64,000 bases of DNA, from the NCBI RefSeq assembly GCF_016919705.1, contig NZ_CP070368.1, positions 124,001 through 188,000 on the forward strand, written 5' to 3'. The notes under the pieces are model-generated. The model saw nothing but the letters and a program-made list of their open reading frames with translations, ran no database searches and had not been told where the DNA came from. Origin of the DNA: Paracoccus methylovorus (GTDB lineage Bacteria > Pseudomonadota > Alphaproteobacteria > Rhodobacterales > Rhodobacteraceae). The position numbers and the translations under genes are program-made. Below are positions 8,587-17,847 of the stretch, one piece after another; position 1 is the first letter of the stretch; each line of letters opens with the position of its first letter.

Positions 8587-10235
8587 GCCAGCCCGAGGCC
8601 GCCCCGGAGGCTGCACCTTCGGCTGCGGCGCCAGCGCCCTTTGTGCCGATGTCCTGGCTGGCGACGCTGGGCTATATCGGTGCCTCTGTCGTCATCGGAT
8701 TGACGCAGGGGTTGGCGCAGGGATTCGTCAGCACCAATCTCCCGCAGATCGCGGGCGATCTGGGCGTCACGACCACGCAGGCCAGTTGGTTGATGGCGGC
8801 CTTCATGATCCCGCGCGCCTCTATGCCGCTGCTGCTTATCAAGATCCGCACGCAATTCGGCCTGCGCCGCTTTGCCGAGGTGGCGATTCTGATCTATCTG
8901 GCGGTCTCTCTGGCGGAATTCGCCATCTCGGATCTGCGCTCGGCGGTGATGGTGCAATTCATCGCCGGCATGACCTCGGCCCCGCTTTCGACGCTGGCTT
9001 TCATGTATATGCTCGAGCCGCTGCCACCCAAGTGGAAGATGCGGCTGGGCCTGCCCATGGTGATGGCGACGGTTGCCGCCGGGCCGATGCTGGCGCGGGT
9101 GATCTCGCCGGCGCTGATGGGGGATCACGGCTGGGACGGGCTGCATTTCATGGCGCTGGGTCTGGCGGCGATCTCGCTGGGGTTGGTCTATGCCTTGCCG
9201 CTGACCTCTGCGCCGCGAGTCAAGGTGATCGCGGTCATGGATCTGGTCAGTTGGCTGCTGATCGCCATCGGGTTCGGCGGACTGACCGTCGGCTTTATCA
9301 TGGGGTCGATCTATTGGTGGACCGATGTTGCGTGGCTGGGCTGGGTGCTGGCGCTGGCCATCGTGGCGCTGACGCTGGCCGCGGTGATCGAATTGCACCG
9401 CAAGACGCCGTTGCTGGATATCCGCTGGCTTGCCAGCCCGGCCATGGTCCATCTGACGATAACGCTGCTAATCTTTCGTCTGGTCCTGTCCGAGCAAAGC
9501 TCGGGCGCGCCGCGCATGTTTCAGGTGCTGGGCGTGACGCAAGATCAACTGGTGCCGCTTTTCGCGGTGATCACGGTTGCGACGGTGCTGGGCGGGCTTG
9601 CGCTGATCCCCTTTATGAAACCCGAGCGCGTGCCGCTGTTCCACCTGATTGCATTGGCGCTGATCGCCACCGGTGCCTTCATGGACAGCCACTCCACCAT
9701 CGACACGCGTCCGGCGCAGATGATGCTGAGCCAGGCGCTGATCGCCTTTGCCGGCTCGTTCTTTCTGGCGCCGGCAATGATGCGCGGCCTGATTTCGGCG
9801 TTGGCGCGTGGGCCGAATTATATCCTGTCTTTCGTCATCGTGTTTCTGTCCACCCAATCGCTGGGCGGCGCCATGGGATCGGGCCTGTTCTCGACCCTGA
9901 TCAACCATCGGCAGGCCCTACATCTTCAAGTGCTGAGCGAGGACCTGACCGCTGCCGACCCGCTGACCGTGGCGTCGATCGCGCAGCGCAGTCTGGCGCT
10001 GGCGCCGCAGGTCGCCGATGCCGCGCTGCTTCGCGCACAAGCGGTGGCGCTGATCGCCCAGGATGCCAGCGCGCAGGCCTATGTCATGGCTTATAACGAC
10101 GCCTATTTCCTGACCTTTCTGGTGGCGCTGGCGGCGCTGTGCGCGCTGATCCTGCACCTGTTCCGCGACTGGCTGATGGCGCGCTTTTGGCCGCTGCCCG
10201 CCAGTATCCCGACCAATTCCGAGCCTGCGAAATGA
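8583..10235 (+). CDS. DHA2-family MFS drug exporter (EmrB-like)
   Basis: Inner-membrane major facilitator of the 14-helix DHA2 family (550 aa), proton-driven exporter of hydrophobic toxicants. An Ala/Pro-rich cytosolic N-terminus (residues 1-20) precedes the first helix. The family sequence NLPQIAGDLGVTTTQASWL follows in the first loop and SAPLSTLAFMYM matches helix 4. The gene overlaps marR by four bases and the adaptor gene by four bases. With the adaptor it should form an EmrAB-type tripartite pump, recruiting an outer-membrane TolC-like channel encoded elsewhere. Substrate unknown. Confidence 0.9.
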   Translation: MSQPEAAPEAAPSAAAPAPFVPMSWLATLGYIGASVVIGLTQGLAQGFVSTNLPQIAGDLGVTTTQASWLMAAFMIPRASMPLLLIKIRTQFGLRRFAEVAILIYLAVSLAEFAISDLRSAVMVQFIAGMTSAPLSTLAFMYMLEPLPPKWKMRLGLPMVMATVAAGPMLARVISPALMGDHGWDGLHFMALGLAAISLGLVYALPLTSAPRVKVIAVMDLVSWLLIAIGFGGLTVGFIMGSIYWWTDVAWLGWVLALAIVALTLAAVIELHRKTPLLDIRWLASPAMVHLTITLLIFRLVLSEQSSGAPRMFQVLGVTQDQLVPLFAVITVATVLGGLALIPFMKPERVPLFHLIALALIATGAFMDSHSTIDTRPAQMMLSQALIAFAGSFFLAPAMMRGLISALARGPNYILSFVIVFLSTQSLGGAMGSGLFSTLINHRQALHLQVLSEDLTAADPLTVASIAQRSLALAPQVADAALLRAQAVALIAQDASAQAYVMAYNDAYFLTFLVALAALCALILHLFRDWLMARFWPLPASIPTNSEPAK

Positions 10236-11320
10236 CCAAAAACCACCTTATCCCGACTCTGATCGCCCTGGCAGCCGGCCTGACCGGGTTGTTGATCGTG
10301 CTTTACGCCTGGCACCTGCCGCCCTTTCACGCGGCGCATCCGCAGACCGAGAACGCTTATATCCGCGGTCAGGTGACCACCGTTGCACCGCAGCTTTCGG
10401 GCTATGTCGCGGCGGTCGAGGTGCAGGACTTTCAGTCGGTGACCCAGGGCCAGATCATTGCCCGCATCGACGACCGGCAATATCGCCAGAAACTCGCCCA
10501 GGCCCAGGCCATGCTGCAAGGGGCCGAGGCGGCGCTGAAGATCCAGCAGCAAAGCGTCCATTCCGCTCAGGCCAGCTTGCAATCGGCCGAGGCCGCGCAT
10601 TTTGCCGCCAAGGCCGCACAGGATACGGCGAATTCGACCTGGGACCGTGCCAGCGCCCTGCAATCGCGCGGAGTGACGGCGCAAAGCTCGACCGACCAGT
10701 CCGAACTGGCACTGCGTCAGGCCGAAGCCGCCGTCACACAGGCCGAAAGCGCCATTGCCGTCGCGCGCGAGAACGTCAACGGTGCCGAGGTGGGGCTGGC
10801 CGCGAAACGCGCCGAGATCGCTTCGGCCCGTGCCACGGTGGAACTGGCGCAGATCGACCTTGATAACACTGTGATCCGGGCGCCCTCGGATGGGCGGCTG
10901 GGGCAGGTGGGGGTGCGTGTGGGGCAATATGTCACCGCCGGCACCGCGCTTGTCAGCCATGTCGGCCCCGACGTCTGGGTCATCGCCAATTTCCGCGAGA
11001 CGGAGCTGCACGGCATGCGTATCGGTGACCGGGCCAAGTTTACCGTGGATGCGATGCAGCACCGCACATTCACCGGCCGGGTCGAGGCGTTTTCGCCGGC
11101 CACCGCTTCGGAATTCAGCCTGCTGTCATCGTCCAACGCCACCGGCAATTTCACCAAGGTTGCGCAGCGTCTGCCCGTGCGCATCTCGATAGATCCGGGG
11201 CAGGAGATGGCCGAGTATCTGCGGCCGGGGCTGTCTGTCGTTGTGACGGTGGACGAAGGCTCGGGCACCAGCGACAAATCCGCCGGTAGCGGGCCGCCGG
11301 TCATGCAGCCCGCCGGCTGA
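10232..11320 (+). CDS. HlyD/EmrA-family periplasmic adaptor
   Basis: Membrane-fusion protein (362 aa) partnering the adjacent DHA2 pump. One N-terminal membrane anchor (about residues 8-28) is followed by the first lipoyl half with AYIRGQVTTVAPQLSGYV (51-68). A long Ala/Gln-rich coiled-coil hairpin (about 90-225) comes next, then the second lipoyl half with the DNTVIRAPSDGRLGQVGV signature, and a beta-barrel domain. The start is the ATG at 10232, which overlaps the emrB-like stop (ATGA). An upstream in-frame ATG would lie deep inside the pump gene. Function is inferred from family and operon. Confidence 0.9.
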   Translation: MTKNHLIPTLIALAAGLTGLLIVLYAWHLPPFHAAHPQTENAYIRGQVTTVAPQLSGYVAAVEVQDFQSVTQGQIIARIDDRQYRQKLAQAQAMLQGAEAALKIQQQSVHSAQASLQSAEAAHFAAKAAQDTANSTWDRASALQSRGVTAQSSTDQSELALRQAEAAVTQAESAIAVARENVNGAEVGLAAKRAEIASARATVELAQIDLDNTVIRAPSDGRLGQVGVRVGQYVTAGTALVSHVGPDVWVIANFRETELHGMRIGDRAKFTVDAMQHRTFTGRVEAFSPATASEFSLLSSSNATGNFTKVAQRLPVRISIDPGQEMAEYLRPGLSVVVTVDEGSGTSDKSAGSGPPVMQPAG

Positions 11321-11422
11321 TCGTGCCGACTGCGGGGTTGCGTGTCCGGGTGTTGGCCGTTACCCCGACGCCTGCAAGGGCCAGCCCGATTTCCGCCAGC
11401 CCGCGGATGACCGGAGGCGACC

Positions 11423-12316
11423 ATGCACCACCCCCTTTCACGCCGCAGCGTTCTGGCTGCTTCGCTGATCGCCGTGGCGGGCGGCATGGCCCGGGCACAG
11501 GATCGCAGGCCGCGCGGCATGGAACCTGCCGAGCGGATCATACATCCGCGTGCCAGCCATTTCGATCTTGGCCCGGCCGAAGCGCCATGGCGGATCTTCG
11601 TCGGTTTGCCGCAGGTTCCGGCCCCATCGGGCGGATATTCTGCCATTCTGGCGCTGGATGGCAATGCGACCTTTCCGATCCTGTGGCACTTGCGCGAACA
11701 GTTGGCCCCGCAGGCGCCGGTGGCGCTGATCGGCATCGGCTATCCCGTCGAAACCCGGTTTGAGCCTACCCGGCGCTGGTTCGATCTGACCTCTCCGGGG
11801 AAAGAGCCGGTTCCACCGCAACCCGGATTGCGGGGTCCCGGCAGCAATCCGACCGGCGGGCAAGAGGCGTTTCTTGCGGTGATCGCCGACCGGCTGTTGC
11901 CTGAACTGTCCCGCCGGTTTCCGCTGGATGCGGGCGATCTGACCTTGTTCGGCCATTCGCTGGGCGGGCTGTTCGTGCTGAACGCGCTGTTCACCCGGCC
12001 CGGCCTTTTTGCGCGCTATGCCGCTGCCGATCCGTCGGTCTGGTGGAACGCGGGCGAACCCCTGCGAGAAGCGCGCGCCTTTCGCGGCGGCATCCGGGCG
12101 GCGGGGGGTGAACTGAAGCCAGCCGTGTCGCTGCTGATTTCCACCTCTGGGGGCGGGGCGACCACGGCCAAGCCACCGCCGATCCTGGGGCCGCTGTCAG
12201 GCATTCCGGGGCTGGAGCTGACCCACCACCCGCATCCCGATGAAAACCACGGTTCGCTTATCCGCCCCGCCGCCCGCGAGGCGCTGGAACTGCATCTGGG
12301 TCAGCGCGCCGGCTAA
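11423..12316 (+). CDS. Tat-exported alpha/beta-hydrolase (esterase D / IroE-like)
   Basis: Predicted periplasmic serine esterase (297 aa). The N-terminus HHPLSRRSVLAASLIAVAGG with a cleavage-like ARA is a twin-arginine signal. The nucleophile elbow GHSLGG lies near residue 177, the catalytic His is probably in the DENHGSL segment (about 275), and the acid lies between. The fold resembles the putative-esterase family that includes the ferric-enterobactin esterases Fes/IroE and S-formylglutathione hydrolase. IroE-like proteins are periplasmic, which fits, but no siderophore gene is adjacent, so the substrate is open. The start follows a good Shine-Dalgarno (GGAGGCGACC). Confidence 0.8.
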   Translation: MHHPLSRRSVLAASLIAVAGGMARAQDRRPRGMEPAERIIHPRASHFDLGPAEAPWRIFVGLPQVPAPSGGYSAILALDGNATFPILWHLREQLAPQAPVALIGIGYPVETRFEPTRRWFDLTSPGKEPVPPQPGLRGPGSNPTGGQEAFLAVIADRLLPELSRRFPLDAGDLTLFGHSLGGLFVLNALFTRPGLFARYAAADPSVWWNAGEPLREARAFRGGIRAAGGELKPAVSLLISTSGGGATTAKPPPILGPLSGIPGLELTHHPHPDENHGSLIRPAAREALELHLGQRAG

Positions 12317-12353
12317 GGGTGCGCGGGCGTTTCGCCCCGCCCCGCATGCAACG

Positions 12354-12380
12354 AAAAAGGCCGGGCGCGACGGCCCGGCC
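12354..12380 (-). terminator. Intrinsic terminator of ftsK
   Basis: Eight-base perfect stem GGCCGGGC (12359-12366) with GCCCGGCC (12373-12380), six-base loop, followed on the minus strand by TTTTT. It lies 22 bases beyond the ftsK stop and is oriented for ftsK. It could also stop read-through from the esterase gene, but without a U-tract in that direction. Confidence 0.8.
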
Positions 12381-12402
12381 CTAATCCCCTGTTTTGCGCC
12401 GA

Positions 12403-15066
12403 TCAGACCTCTGGCACCAGCACTTCGCGCTTGCCGACGTGGTTTGCCGAAGTGACGATACCCTGCTCTTCCATCTGCTCGACCAGTCGCGCGGCCTTGT
12501 TATAGCCGATGGCCAGCTTGCGCTGGATATAGCTGGTCGAGCATTTGCGGTCCTTGGCCACGATCGCCACCGCCAGATCGTAAAGCTCGGCATCGCCGCC
12601 CTCGCCGGTGGACAGGCCCAGCACCTGATCGATGCTGTCGGCGCGCTCTTCGTCCGGGCCCTCGACCACGCCGGACATATAGGTCGGCGGGCCAAAGGAT
12701 TTCAGGTGGTTGACGACCTCTTCGACCTCTTCGTCGGAAACGAAAGGCCCGTGGACGCGGGTGATGCGGGAACCGCCGGCCATGTAGAGCATGTCCCCCT
12801 GACCCAAAAGCTGCTCGGCCCCCTGTTCGCCCAGAATGGTGCGCGAATCGATCTTGGAGGTGACCTGAAAGCTGATCCGGGTCGGGAAGTTCGCCTTGAT
12901 CGTGCCGGTGATGACATCGACCGAGGGCCGCTGCGTCGCCATGATCAGGTGAATCCCCGAGGCCCGCGCCATCTGCGCCAAACGCTGGATGCAGGCCTCG
13001 ATCTCTTTGCCGGCGACCATCATCAGGTCGGCCATCTCGTCGACGATCACCACGATATAGGGGAAGGTCTCGGGCTGGAATTCCTCGGTCTCGAAGACGG
13101 GTTCGCCGGTGTCCTCGTCGAAGCCGGTCTGGACGGTGCGCTTGAACATCTCGCCCTTGTCCAGCGCCTCTCGCACGCGGCCGTTATAGCCCTCGATATT
13201 GCGCACGCCCATCTTGGACATGCGGCGATAGCGTTCCTCCATCTCGCCCACGACCCATTTCAGCGCGACGACCGCCTTCTTGGGGTCGGTGACGACCGGG
13301 GACAGCAGATGTGGGATGCCGTCATAGACCGACAGCTCCAGCATTTTCGGGTCGATCATGATCAGCCGGCATTCCTCGGGGGAAAGCTTGTAGAGCAGGC
13401 TGAGGATCATGGTGTTGATCGCCACCGACTTGCCCGAGCCGGTGGTCCCGGCGATCAGCAGGTGGGGCATCTTCGCAAGGTTCGCGACCACCGGCCCGCC
13501 GCCGATATCCTTGCCAAGCGCCAACGGCAGCGGCTGGGTGCCGTCGCCATAAGCCTTGGAGGCGAGGATCTCGCGTAGCACCACCTTTTCGCGACGTGCG
13601 TTGGGCAGTTCGATACCGATTACCGTGCGGCCGGGCACCGTGGATACGCGCGCCGCCAGTGCCGACATGCTGCGGGCGATGTCGTCGGCAAGGCCGATCA
13701 CCCGGCTGGCCTTCAGCCCCGGAGCGGGTTCCAACTCGTAAAGCGTGACCACCGGGCCGGGGCGGACCTCGGTGATCTGGCCCTTGACGCCATAGTCGTC
13801 CAGCACCGCCTCCAGCATGCGGGCGTTTTCCATCAGCGCCTCTTGCGAAAGCTGGTGGCGCTCGACGGTCGTGGGGGCAGCCAGCAGAGACAGCGGCGGA
13901 TGTTCGTAATTGCTGGCCGCCTCGTCAAAGCGCAGCGCGGGCTGTGCCTCGGATTGCGCCTGACGCGAAGGGGCGGGCTTTTTCGGCGGCACCACGACCC
14001 GCGGCGTTTCGGCGCCAAACGGCGCGGCGGTGACGGGTTCGGGGAAATAGTCCTCTTCGTCGTCCTCGTCCGAACGCAGCGGCGGTTCGGTCCGGGCGGT
14101 CGCCGGGCGCGCGCCGGTCAGGCGGGCGGTCACGGCGGACAGCAGGCCCTTGCCTTCGGATCGGGTGCGGATGGCATCGGTGATGCGCGCGCTGATCGCG
14201 GCGTTCGAGGGCGGCTCGTCATCCTCGGCATAATGTGTTTCGGGGTCGATCAACTCGGATTGCGGCGCGAATTCGCGGTCCTCGGCCAAGGGGGCCGGCG
14301 CGGGGCGCAGCCCCGGCAGGCCGGTGCGCGGGGTCTGCGGCAGTGCTGTTTCGCCAGTGCGGCCGCGCCGGGCCTCGGCGCGGGTTTTCAGCCCGCTTGC
14401 CGCGCCCGACGACAGTCGCGCGCCCCGGTCCACTGCATGCAGCGCCAGGATGCGGGCAGTCGCCAGCCCGTCACGCAGGAATCGGTGAATGGTGGCCAGT
14501 TCCTTGCGGTCGAAACCCAGCACGAATGCCATGAAGGCCACGGTGCCGATCGCGGTCAAAAGCGCCAGCAGCTTGATGGCGATCGAGGCCCGCATCGGCA
14601 TGGCCGAGAGCATGCCGCCCATCAGCATGTCACCCAGATGCCCGCCCAGACCAAAGCTCTGCGTCCAATCCGGCGGCGGCGTCAGCGAGGTGGCATAGAT
14701 CGACACCAGCACCATGGCGATGGGCAGGAAGATGCCGCGCATCAGCCGTTCCTCGCCCCGGTGCAGCATCAACCGCAGGCCCCATGCGACGGCACCGACC
14801 ACCAGAACCCAGGTGCCAAAGCCGGTGATCATGAACAGCGCCGAGGCGACATAAGCGCCAAAGCGGCCCAGATAGTTCTGCGCCGGCTGGTCGGTGGCCG
14901 ACATGAAGCTGGGATCGTCGGGGGAATAGCTGACCAGCATCATCGCGATCAGCACGCCCAGAATGACCAGGCCCGCGCCCAGCAGCTCTTTGCCGCGCCG
15001 TTCCAGCGCCGCTTGCGTGCTTTGGTCAAACAGCGGATCGCGGTGTTTCGCCTGCCAGCTCGCCAT
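12403..15066 (-). CDS. ftsK: DNA translocase FtsK
   Basis: Septal DNA pump (887 aa) that moves chromosome dimer termini through the division site and activates XerCD at dif. The N-terminal domain has about four membrane helices (residues 28-190). An Ala/Pro/Arg/Glu-rich linker (about 200-400) follows. The RecA-like motor has Walker A GTTGSGKS near 538 and a Walker B-type [11 protein letters not shown] near 675, plus the [20 protein letters not shown] block. The C-terminal gamma winged helix (about 815-880, with [20 protein letters not shown]) recognises KOPS orienting sequences. Length is typical for alphaproteobacteria. The aminotransferase gene lies immediately upstream, three bases away, so the two are co-transcribed. 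Confidence 0.96.
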   Translation of the reverse strand: MASWQAKHRDPLFDQSTQAALERRGKELLGAGLVILGVLIAMMLVSYSPDDPSFMSATDQPAQNYLGRFGAYVASALFMITGFGTWVLVVGAVAWGLRLMLHRGEERLMRGIFLPIAMVLVSIYATSLTPPPDWTQSFGLGGHLGDMLMGGMLSAMPMRASIAIKLLALLTAIGTVAFMAFVLGFDRKELATIHRFLRDGLATARILALHAVDRGARLSSGAASGLKTRAEARRGRTGETALPQTPRTGLPGLRPAPAPLAEDREFAPQSELIDPETHYAEDDEPPSNAAISARITDAIRTRSEGKGLLSAVTARLTGARPATARTEPPLRSDEDDEEDYFPEPVTAAPFGAETPRVVVPPKKPAPSRQAQSEAQPALRFDEAASNYEHPPLSLLAAPTTVERHQLSQEALMENARMLEAVLDDYGVKGQITEVRPGPVVTLYELEPAPGLKASRVIGLADDIARSMSALAARVSTVPGRTVIGIELPNARREKVVLREILASKAYGDGTQPLPLALGKDIGGGPVVANLAKMPHLLIAGTTGSGKSVAINTMILSLLYKLSPEECRLIMIDPKMLELSVYDGIPHLLSPVVTDPKKAVVALKWVVGEMEERYRRMSKMGVRNIEGYNGRVREALDKGEMFKRTVQTGFDEDTGEPVFETEEFQPETFPYIVVIVDEMADLMMVAGKEIEACIQRLAQMARASGIHLIMATQRPSVDVITGTIKANFPTRISFQVTSKIDSRTILGEQGAEQLLGQGDMLYMAGGSRITRVHGPFVSDEEVEEVVNHLKSFGPPTYMSGVVEGPDEERADSIDQVLGLSTGEGGDAELYDLAVAIVAKDRKCSTSYIQRKLAIGYNKAARLVEQMEEQGIVTSANHVGKREVLVPEV

Positions 15067-15069
15067 GCG

Positions 15070-16263
15070 TCAACCCCCTTGATACAAACAGTTTTTCAGA
15101 CGGTTCAGCGCCGCCTCGGTCTGGTCCGCCGGCGCCACCAGCGCCACGCGGATGAATTTGCGGCCCGGATTGCCGGCGAGGGTATCGCGCGCCAGATAGG
15201 TGCCGGGCAGCACCTGAATTCCGGCTTCGGCCCACAGCTTTCTGGCCGCGTCCTCGCCGTCGCCGACGTTTTCAGGCACCGGCAGCCACAGGAAGAAGCC
15301 GCCCTGCACGGGCTGATAGCCCGGCACATTGCCCAGCACCCGGTCGGCGATGGCATATTTCATCTGATACAGCGCGCGGCTGGTGTCCACATGCCCCTCG
15401 TCCGCCCAGGCCATGGCGCTGATGCGCTGCACCGGAAGCGGCAGCGGTGCGCCGCCATAGTTGCGAAGACGCCGCATCTGCGCAATCTGCGCCAGTCCGC
15501 CCGCCGCAAAGCCCGAGCGCAGCCCCGGCAGGTTCGAGCGTTTCGACAATGAGTTGAACATCACCACCCGGTCGGGCAGGCCCATGCGCGTGGCCACCGC
15601 CAGCGCGCCCGGTGGCGGCGTGTCGCGCCAGATCTCGGAATAGCATTCGTCCGAGAAGATCAGGAAATCATGCTGTTCGGCCAGCGCAACCAGCTCTTCC
15701 AGATAATCGACCGAGGCGATGCTGCCCTGCGGATTGGCGGGCGAGCACAGATAGGCCACGGTCGCGCGGTCCAGAACCGATGCGGGCAGATCGGCAAAGC
15801 GCGGCAGATGGCCGGTTTCGGCCACGGCGGGGACAAAGACCGGCTCGGCGCCCACGGCGGCGGCGGCCACGGCATAGACCTGATAAAACGGGTTCGGAAT
15901 CAGGATTGTGGGCTGCTGGCCGTTCTTGCGTTCGGGTGCCAGCGCCAGTGCCGCGTTGAACAGCCCCTCGCGCGTGCCGTTCAGCGCCATGATCCGGGCG
16001 GGTTCGACATCCAGCCCGTGCCGGCGTCCCAGCCAGCCCGAGATCGCGGCCAGCAATTCGGCCGTGCCCTCGTTCGAGGGGTATTTGCCGAAATCGGCGA
16101 TGCTTTCGGCCATAACCGGGCCGACGAAATCGGGCAGCGCGTGGCGCGGCTCGCCGATGGTCAGGATAATGGGATCGCCCCCGGGCTCGATGCCCGCGAG
16201 CAGCTTCCGCAGGCGCGGAAATGCGTAATCCGGCAGGTTCGCGAACCGCTCGGGAATTGCCAT
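15070..16263 (-). CDS. PLP aminotransferase class I/II, DapC-like
   Basis: Fold-type I aminotransferase (397 aa), probably the succinyldiaminopimelate transaminase DapC of lysine/peptidoglycan precursor synthesis; an aspartate or other amino-acid aminotransferase remains possible. Visible family landmarks are LTIGEPRHALPDF near the N-terminus, YPSNEGTAELLAAISGWL, LIPNPFYQVY, CSPANPQGS (PLP ring contact), FSDECYSEI (pyridine-N Asp) and the Schiff-base Lys in NSLSKRSNLPGLRSGF (about residue 240). The substrate carboxylate Arg is expected in the C-terminal FIRVAL segment. It is the upstream member of a two-gene unit with ftsK, a pairing I recall from Rhodobacteraceae. Confidence 0.85.
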   Translation of the reverse strand: MAIPERFANLPDYAFPRLRKLLAGIEPGGDPIILTIGEPRHALPDFVGPVMAESIADFGKYPSNEGTAELLAAISGWLGRRHGLDVEPARIMALNGTREGLFNAALALAPERKNGQQPTILIPNPFYQVYAVAAAAVGAEPVFVPAVAETGHLPRFADLPASVLDRATVAYLCSPANPQGSIASVDYLEELVALAEQHDFLIFSDECYSEIWRDTPPPGALAVATRMGLPDRVVMFNSLSKRSNLPGLRSGFAAGGLAQIAQMRRLRNYGGAPLPLPVQRISAMAWADEGHVDTSRALYQMKYAIADRVLGNVPGYQPVQGGFFLWLPVPENVGDGEDAARKLWAEAGIQVLPGTYLARDTLAGNPGRKFIRVALVAPADQTEAALNRLKNCLYQGG

Positions 16264-16391
16264 TGCTGCCTCTCAGTCGGGGTCGTTGCGCCCCGTTTTG
16301 CGGCAAGATTACCGGCAATCCCCCCAAGCGTCCAGAGTTTCGCAGCCATATTGCACCTCAAGATGCCCGATTTTCCCGGAAAAACCGGGGA

Positions 16392-17717
16392 TCAGCGCAG
16401 GGCCGCCTCGGCTGCGGCGGCGGTTGCCAGCAGGGCGCGGTCGTTGCCTGGCCCCCCCATCAGCATGATGCCGCAAGCCGGATGGCCGGTTGGCAGGCTG
16501 ATCGCGGGCAGGCCCAGCAGGTTGGCGATACGGGTGTTGCGCAGCGTCAGCAGATTTTCGCGGGCAAAGAATTCCGGCTCGGTCAGCAGCCGGTTCACCG
16601 CAGGCGGCAGGATCGGGGCCGTGGGCAGGATCACCGCATCGAATCCCGCGACCAGCCGCGCCCAATCGGCGCGCAGCCGGCCGAGTTCCTCCCACGCGGC
16701 CACGTAATCGGCCGCCAGTACGAACTGGCCGCCGCGAAAGCGCTCCAAAATCGGCGGATACATCAACTCGGGCGCGGCCTCGATCTGTTCGCGCCAGATG
16801 CCATAGGCTTCCGGGGCGAACAGCAGCGGCGCCAGCACCATGGCCTCGGCCACGCAGGGCGGTGCGGCATGGGTGATGCGCGCGCCCGCGCGGGCCAGCC
16901 GGTTCACCGTATCTTCGAAAGCTGTAGCGGGTTCCGTGCGTGTCTCGTCAAAGGGCACGCCATCCAGCACCATCAGCCGCAGCCCGCGCGGTTCGGCGCC
17001 CGTCAGGTCGGGCGCGGATTCACCACGCAGGACGGCGAAAAGCTCCGCGCAGTCCTCGACCGTGCGGGCGATGGGGCCGGCCACGTCGAAACGGCGGCAC
17101 AGCGGCACGACGCCGGTGCCGTCGATCGCGCCGGTGGTCGGCTTGAAACCGACCAGCCCGTTCCATGCCGCGGGCACCCGGATCGAGCCGCCCGTGTCCG
17201 TGCCGATGGCTGCCGCTGCCAGCCCCAGCGCAACCGACACCGCCGCGCCCGAACTCGAGCCGCCGGGTGCGAGTTCCTGATCTATGCTGTTGGGCGGCGT
17301 GGCTGTTGCCGGGTTTACTCCCAGCCCGGAAAAGGCCAGTTCGGTCATATGCGTCTTGCCCAGGCAGACCAACCCATCCAGCGTGGCCCCGGCCAGTATG
17401 GCGGCATCGCGCGGGGGGATGCGGCCTTCCAGCAGGCGCGAGCCCGCCTCGGTCGCTGTGCCGGCGCTGTCGATATTGTCCTTCCAACTGATCGCCACCC
17501 CGTCCAGCAAGCCACGGCGCAGCCCGGCGCGGGCACGGTCATGAGAGGCAATGGCCTCGGCCCGGGCGCGTTCGGGCGTCAGGCGCGCATAGATGCGGCG
17601 GCCATAGGGATGGTGGCTTGCGGCGTCCAGATATCCCTCGGCCTGCTCGACCGGGCTTATCAGCCCGGCAAGGATCGCCCGACCCTGTTCCGCCGCAGAC
17701 GCCCTGAGCCAATCCAT
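16392..17717 (-). CDS. Amidase-signature family amidase
   Basis: Ser-cisSer-Lys amidohydrolase (441 aa). The catalytic Lys is in VAISWKDNI (about residue 79), the cis-Ser in PGGSSSGAAVSVALG (about 154), and the nucleophile in GTDTGGSIRVPAAWNG (about 177), followed by GFKPTTGAI. The start chosen is the ATG at 17717, preceded by GGGGGAAG at good spacing. An in-frame extension to 17867 would cross the promoter of the divergent ubiH gene and adds unconserved residues. There is no GatC or GatB neighbour, so this is a stand-alone amidase rather than GatA; substrate unknown. 128 bases separate it from the aminotransferase gene. Confidence 0.85.
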   Translation of the reverse strand: MDWLRASAAEQGRAILAGLISPVEQAEGYLDAASHHPYGRRIYARLTPERARAEAIASHDRARAGLRRGLLDGVAISWKDNIDSAGTATEAGSRLLEGRIPPRDAAILAGATLDGLVCLGKTHMTELAFSGLGVNPATATPPNSIDQELAPGGSSSGAAVSVALGLAAAAIGTDTGGSIRVPAAWNGLVGFKPTTGAIDGTGVVPLCRRFDVAGPIARTVEDCAELFAVLRGESAPDLTGAEPRGLRLMVLDGVPFDETRTEPATAFEDTVNRLARAGARITHAAPPCVAEAMVLAPLLFAPEAYGIWREQIEAAPELMYPPILERFRGGQFVLAADYVAAWEELGRLRADWARLVAGFDAVILPTAPILPPAVNRLLTEPEFFARENLLTLRNTRIANLLGLPAISLPTGHPACGIMLMGGPGNDRALLATAAAAEAALR

Positions 17718-17847
17718 GCACTTCCCCCGATGAATGCCCACATGCCGAGTGGTGCACAGGCTATCGCGGCACAGGCAGGCCCGCAATGCGCTTGGTCGCG
17801 GCCCATCACAGATGGACATTGTCCCGCCGAAGGTCATATTGCGCAGC

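Noticed and set aside
12001..12016. Possibility of sigma-54 type promoter near 42010-42026 (TGGCATG..)
   Set aside because: Real position is about 42010; the -12 element lacks the TTGCA core, so the CtrA-like box is the better supported signal.
13843..15552. 569-codon plus-strand frame opposite ftsK and the aminotransferase gene
   Set aside because: No family features, crosses two well-supported genes; mirror of their codon bias.
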